Of a DNA stretch of 64,000 nucleotides, positions 61,783-64,000 are shown piece after piece. Below the pieces are notes generated by a model, which had not been told where the DNA came from, did no database searches, and saw nothing but the letters and a program-made list of their open reading frames with translations. This DNA comes from Paenibacillus sp. PCH8 (GTDB lineage Bacteria; Bacillota; Bacilli; Paenibacillales; Paenibacillaceae). The translations under genes and the position numbers were made by a program. Numbering within the stretch: position 1 is the first letter of the stretch; each line of letters starts with the position of its first letter. The stretch lies in assembly GCF_002968835.1 (NCBI RefSeq), contig NZ_PKQK01000004.1:124001-188000 (forward strand), given 5' to 3'.

Positions 61783-63228
61783 ATGAGCATCACGATGTCT
61801 CGTGGACAAGCTTACATTCACCGATTGAATGATGAGCGGAATGTATGGTTGGACGGAGAGCGTATCCAGGTAACCGAACATCCGGCCTTTCAGGGAACAC
61901 TGCAAACGATAGAAGGGCTGTTCAATCTGGCGGATGATCCGGAGACAAGGGATATCGTTGCTTACTGGGACGAACAGACAGGAAGTTACGTGCATCAATC
62001 CTTTCTTGTGCCGCGTTCAGCTCTAGATGTGACCAGCAGGGCAGCGGCATTTCGACTATGGTCTGATCGGACATATGGAGTCATGAGCCGACTGTCTGAT
62101 TATGCCCGATCCCGCCTGACGGGTTGGTATGCCACACGGCATGAGATGACAGCACACGACCCGGCATTCGCGGGTAGAATATCAGACTATTATGAAGAAG
62201 CCAAACGAAAAGATGCATTCCTGACGATTGTTCAGCGTGACCCGCAGATTAATCGTTCATTGCCTGTCGGAGAAGACGAGGATGCCATGTTGCGGATTGT
62301 CAAAAGTAATACAGAAGGTATGGTCATTCGCGGGGCCAAAATGATTGCAACAGCCGCTCCGTATGCGGATGATATCATCGCATACCCGGTGCAGCGAATC
62401 CCGAGCCACCGCCCCGAGCTGGCCCATATGGTGATTGTGGCCGCAGACAGTCCGGGTTTACATATGATGTGTCGGGAGTCCTTTGCAGCCAAAGATTCGG
62501 ATAGATCGCATCCGCTAAGTGCGCAGTATGATGAAATGGATGCCGTTTTATTTTTTGATGACGTATTCGTACCTTGGGAACGCGTATTACTGCACAACAA
62601 TCCTGAAGCTGTGTGGCAGATTCGCTGTAATGCAGCTTCATCCAGTCTTGCCTATCATCAGAGCATCATTCGCTTGCATTCGAAACTTGCGTTCATCACT
62701 GCTGTGACCTCATCCATTGCCAAGGAGATTGGGGTAGACTCCTTCCTGAATGTGCAGGAACAGCTCGGCGAGATGATTAGTCAGATGCAGACGATTGAGG
62801 GGTTGGTGATTGCAGCTGAATCTCAGTCTAAACCGGATTCCTTCGGGAACTGGATACCGGAATTCAAATATATCGAAACAGCACGTAACTTGGGTAATCG
62901 TTATTACCCCCGTGCGGTGGAAATCCTGAAAACGATCGCTGCCGGCGGGCTGTTTCAGATTCCTTCAGGAACTTTTGAGCAGAATGGATCTATGGGTTCC
63001 CTGATGGGGCAATATCTTGGCGGAGTTACGATGCAAGCACCAGAGAAAATTCGTTTATTTCAGCTTGCCTGGGAACTGACCGGAAGCCCACTTGGAGCAA
63101 GACATGATCTGTACGAACGTTTCTATGCGGGTGATCCCGTCCGCAATCGTGCGAGCCAATATGTTCAATATGACAAGGAAGCATTGTCAGCTAAGGTTGG
63201 ACCGTGGCTTATTCCTCGTGAAAACTGA
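61783..63228 (+). CDS. HpaB-family flavin-dependent 4-hydroxyphenylacetate 3-monooxygenase-like protein
   Basis: Two-component flavin monooxygenase large subunit of 481 residues, using FADH2 supplied by a separate reductase. Family features: GVMSRLSDYARSRLTGWYATR, GMVIRGAKMIATAAPYADDIIAYP, FDDVFVPWERVLLH, and AGGLFQIPSGTF. The group acts on phenols and related aromatics; the true substrate is not evident. GGGGGA precedes ATG 61783. No reductase (HpaC-type) or ring-cleavage gene lies in the window, so it stands alone. Confidence 0.85.
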   Translation: MSITMSRGQAYIHRLNDERNVWLDGERIQVTEHPAFQGTLQTIEGLFNLADDPETRDIVAYWDEQTGSYVHQSFLVPRSALDVTSRAAAFRLWSDRTYGVMSRLSDYARSRLTGWYATRHEMTAHDPAFAGRISDYYEEAKRKDAFLTIVQRDPQINRSLPVGEDEDAMLRIVKSNTEGMVIRGAKMIATAAPYADDIIAYPVQRIPSHRPELAHMVIVAADSPGLHMMCRESFAAKDSDRSHPLSAQYDEMDAVLFFDDVFVPWERVLLHNNPEAVWQIRCNAASSSLAYHQSIIRLHSKLAFITAVTSSIAKEIGVDSFLNVQEQLGEMISQMQTIEGLVIAAESQSKPDSFGNWIPEFKYIETARNLGNRYYPRAVEILKTIAAGGLFQIPSGTFEQNGSMGSLMGQYLGGVTMQAPEKIRLFQLAWELTGSPLGARHDLYERFYAGDPVRNRASQYVQYDKEALSAKVGPWLIPREN

Positions 63229-63305
63229 TCCCGTGTGAATCGAACGAATGTAAGAATATATGAACGAATGAATCTTCTGAATGAAGAATATAGTTTGTTG
63301 CTCAA

Positions 63306-63327
63306 AGCCTTGGCCTGCGCCAGGGCT
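63306..63327 (+). terminator. Hairpin after hpaB-type gene
   Basis: AGCCTTGGC pairs with GCCAGGGCT (one G·U) around a 4-base loop; the tail is ATTTATTTA rather than a pure T run. Confidence 0.5.
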
Positions 63328-63432
63328 ATTTATTTAGATTATCTTTAGAATTGATTTAGGTTGAATTAAGAGACGTAGTATATAGTATTAATATTGAGAT
63401 AGGCATAGAGTATAGGAAATGAGAGGAATGAC

Positions 63433-64000
63433 ATGAGATACACCGTATTAATTGCAGATGACGAACCAGAGATTGTGGAGCTGCTACAGCTCTATCTGGA
63501 GAAGGATTACAACATAATGACTGCGGTGAACGGGGCCGAAGCGCTACAATGCATACGTTCAACACAGATTGATCTGGTCATACTGGACATCATGATGCCT
63601 GTCATGGATGGATTACAGTTGATTAAGCAGATCAGGGCCACGCATCACATGCCTGTTCTGTTCCTGTCCGCCAAAAGTCAGGATCACGATAAAATTCTGG
63701 GACTTGGACTCGGTGCGGATGACTATATATCTAAACCGTTCAACCCGCTGGAGATCGTTGCCAGAGTAGAGGCACTGCTCCGGAGAGTCAATCATTTTGA
63801 TGCACCAGAGACCAAGGCAACAGAAGAACAGAATCTTATGCTTGGTGAGCTTATGCTGGATCGATCCCAATGTATCCTTTTCCGTTCGGGTAAGCCTGTG
63901 ACGTTGACCTCTACCGAGTATAAAATCGTGGAACTACTGCTGAATCAGCCTGGTCGAGTGTTTACCCGCAAAAAAATATACGAAGCGGTCTGGGGAGATT
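63433..64000 (+). CDS. OmpR-family response regulator, 3' end outside window
   Basis: ATG 63433 follows GAGAGG by 6 bases. The visible 189 residues include a complete receiver (ADDEPE, phospho-Asp in LVILDIMMPVMDG, Lys in YISKPFNPLE) and most of a winged helix (PVTLTSTEYKIVELLLNQPGRVFTRKKIYEAVWGD). It resembles VanR-type regulators. A histidine kinase gene probably follows beyond the window. An AT-rich promoter region with TTGAAT and TATAGT lies at about 63360-63390. Confidence 0.9.
   Translation, partial: MRYTVLIADDEPEIVELLQLYLEKDYNIMTAVNGAEALQCIRSTQIDLVILDIMMPVMDGLQLIKQIRATHHMPVLFLSAKSQDHDKILGLGLGADDYISKPFNPLEIVARVEALLRRVNHFDAPETKATEEQNLMLGELMLDRSQCILFRSGKPVTLTSTEYKIVELLLNQPGRVFTRKKIYEAVWGD

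Noticed and set aside
1..64000. CRISPR arrays, insertion sequences, prophage or integrative element
   Set aside because: No regularly spaced repeats, transposase, integrase or phage structural cluster is seen on either strand.

Overview
The window looks like chromosomal DNA of a Paenibacillus-type Gram-positive bacterium. The grounds are strong AGGAGG ribosome sites with frequent TTG starts, large AraC sensor-regulators, LplB/LplC-type sugar permeases, SLH cell-wall domains, a DesKR-desaturase operon, a Bce-type antimicrobial-peptide module and a YidC2 gene. I found no rRNA, tRNA, CRISPR array, intact insertion sequence or prophage.

Layout. 1-1.6 kb: polysaccharide deacetylase (cut by the window edge) and a frame-broken lipoprotein. 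1.7-4.8 kb: des-desK-desR membrane-fluidity operon with candidate DesR sites. 5-5.8 kb: YitT-type membrane protein. 6-19.2 kb: carbohydrate locus (ROK regulator, ROK kinase, MFS carrier, membrane AraC regulator, solute-binding lipoprotein, two permeases, an unrecognised 567-aa protein and a TIM-barrel isomerase/epimerase). 19.6-23.8 kb: P-loop ATPase, SgrR-type regulator, DUF4173 membrane protein. 23.9-25.1 kb: a membrane-anchored leader ORF in front of a YidC gene whose ribosome-binding site lies in a hairpin. 25.3-29.6 kb: Fur-box siderophore uptake genes ending in an ABC-exporter remnant. 29.8-34.6 kb: LuxR regulator, methyltransferase, saccharopine-dehydrogenase-like protein, small protein, SAH/MTA deaminase. 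34.8-37.9 kb: a dockerin protein beside a cohesin-SLH protein. 38.1-42.1 kb: MacB-like ABC protein with its two-component system. 42.3-46.3 kb: UbiD decarboxylase, HD-GYP protein, SRPBCC protein, small membrane protein. 46.3-49.7 kb: MFS pump with divergent TetR, a structured intergenic element, 2-hydroxyacid dehydrogenase. 49.8-55.2 kb: LacI regulator and divergent zinc alcohol dehydrogenase with matching operators, secreted protein, old yellow enzyme. 55.6-61.7 kb: lipoprotein NagZ and a Bce-like RS-AB module. 61.8-64 kb: HpaB-family monooxygenase and a response regulator cut by the window end.

Two observations matter most. First, the leader ORF before yidC (23916-24269) has the parts of a MifM-like arrest sensor: an N-terminal membrane segment, a basic stretch followed by an acidic DEDE run, and immediately downstream a hairpin (24160-24196) that pairs with part of the yidC Shine-Dalgarno. 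Second, five conserved genes read correctly only if one base is added to a G or C run. A frame-broken lipoprotein shows the same at one of its two breaks, and an apparent AraC/solute-binding-protein fusion at its junction. These are most likely indel errors in the assembly rather than many independent pseudogenes, so frames near G/C runs should be read with care.
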